Shown piece after piece: positions 5,599-6,324 of a DNA stretch of 6,324 bases. Position numbers and translations under genes: made by a program. Below the pieces are notes generated by a model that saw only the letters and a list, made by a program, of their open reading frames with translations, did no database searches and was not told where the DNA came from. Position 1 is the first letter of the stretch. Every line of letters begins with the position of its first letter. Origin of the DNA: Planctomycetaceae bacterium (lineage in GTDB: Bacteria; Planctomycetota; Planctomycetia; Pirellulales; Thermoguttaceae); the NCBI GenBank assembly GCA_031261125.1, contig JAISJZ010000414.1, positions 1 through 6,324 on the forward strand. Direction: 5' to 3'.

Positions 5599-6324
5599 CT
5601 ACCGGTGCCGGTGAAGCGGCGTATTGGTGTGTTCCGCCCGCTTTATCCGTCCGTGCCGTTGTAACTGTTCCGGCAACGTTCCCTGTCCGTTCGATGTATC
5701 GTCATCCGTGCCGCCGGTATTCGCATTGTACTGACCAGCGACCTGCGGCGATGTTGCCGCGGCAACCGGCGACGGTCCTTCGCCCGGCATATTCTTCGGT
5801 GTGCCGTTGCTCGCTAGTGTCGGAGCAAACTTTGACATCTTGGACGCTATCAGCGAATCGGAACTGCTCGCCCGGAACACCGCTAACTGCGTTGTCCCGT
5901 CTCCGGCAAAGTCCCCTGCAATCGGCATATCGCCCGCTTCACCGAATTCAATCTTCGTATCAAACTCAAAATCGCCGTCTGTGTCGTGATGCCAAACGCC
6001 GTCGGCGTACATACCGATTTTGTCGATACCGTCGCCGTTCCAATCGCCGACCACCGGAATTCCGCCGGTAACAATCGCGGCGTTATTGTCGGACTTTTGC
6101 GTCTTTTCGATGTCTTCGGAGTCAAGCCGACCGTTGCCGTTGTAGTCAATGAGCCATTTCCCGTTGCGATAAACACCGATTTTCGTAATGCCGTCGCCGG
6201 AAAAATCACCGGAAAACGCCTTATCGCCCTCGCTCCCGTATTGGAAAACGTGGTCAATCACGTCGTACCGCACCGTTCCCTGCGTGGTGTGTTTCATCGC
6301 TCTGCTGCGCTCTTTACCGTTATG
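5599..6324 (-). CDS. C-terminal part of a protein with aspartate-rich calcium-binding (VCBS/FG-GAP-like) repeats, 5' truncated
   Basis: The frame is open to the window edge and ATG 6297 has no special support, so only the last 241 residues are seen. Three repeats share the core GDF/W-x-GDG-x-x-x-(I/L)-(G/A)-(V/M)-(Y/F): visible residues 39-52, 93-106 and 137-150. Between them are acidic loops. DYNGNGRLDSED (60-71) is a perfect EF-hand or dockerin-style calcium site, with Asp/Asn at positions 1, 3, 5 and acidic residues at 9 and 12. DTDGDFEFD (114-122) is similar. Such repeats occur in secreted or surface proteins as blades of beta-propeller folds. From about residue 152 the chain becomes Ser, Ala, Gly, Pro and Thr-rich and probably disordered. 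It ends in a basic, histidine-rich tail (RHGRIKRAEH and then LHRHR). No membrane anchor or sorting motif is visible. The exact function is unknown. Confidence 0.75.
   Translation of the reverse strand, partial: HNGKERSRAMKHTTQGTVRYDVIDHVFQYGSEGDKAFSGDFSGDGITKIGVYRNGKWLIDYNGNGRLDSEDIEKTQKSDNNAAIVTGGIPVVGDWNGDGIDKIGMYADGVWHHDTDGDFEFDTKIEFGEAGDMPIAGDFAGDGTTQLAVFRASSSDSLIASKMSKFAPTLASNGTPKNMPGEGPSPVAAATSPQVAGQYNANTGGTDDDTSNGQGTLPEQLQRHGRIKRAEHTNTPLHRHR

Noticed and set aside
5694..6071. Frames on the + strand opposite the repeat protein
   Set aside because: They are shadows of the Asp/Gly-rich coding repeats on the minus strand, giving Arg-rich low-complexity translations.

Overview
The window looks like chromosomal DNA of a Gram-negative-type bacterium, most likely a planctomycete (Planctomycetota), possibly one of moderate GC from an anaerobic or gut habitat. 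This is inferred from three things: a single-chain GldF/GldG-type ABC permease, a FixA-like EtfB, and a secreted-type protein with aspartate-rich calcium-binding repeats. No 16S or other phylogenetic marker is present, so the assignment is tentative.

Layout. Positions 1-374 hold a doubtful tail of an upstream gene, a strong sigma70-like promoter, and a tRNA-Asp(GTC)-like sequence whose anticodon and T arms are intact but whose 5' half no longer folds. An exbD-type gene (375-827, +) follows. Positions 828-1281 have no credible gene but many stem-loops, and end in a textbook intrinsic terminator. A TTGCAT-16-TATAAT promoter and a perfect 8-bp hairpin then precede a large gldF-gldG fusion gene (1350-4106, +). 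A similar AT-rich hairpin lies just after its stop codon. Next comes another strong promoter (4148-4175) and what I read as the signal recognition particle RNA (about 4181-4302, +), whose own stem and T8 tract look like its terminator. Positions 4303-4708 hold an 8-codon micro-ORF with an excellent Shine-Dalgarno, several stem-loops and no recognisable gene. On the minus strand are etfB (5509-4709), which has no Shine-Dalgarno and a leader made of degenerate heptamers, and the 3' end of a repeat protein gene that runs off the window (6324-5599).

The genes do not form one operon. Each main + strand unit has its own promoter, and three of these share a 16-nt spacer. ExbD would work with an ExbB/TolQ-type partner to couple proton flow to envelope work. 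GldFG would need a separately encoded ATPase. EtfB would need an EtfA encoded elsewhere. No complete new system is evident. The most unusual items are the tRNA remnant in the exbD leader, the structured RNA candidate at 828-1281, the SRP RNA with alternative 5' pairing, and the heptamer leader of etfB.
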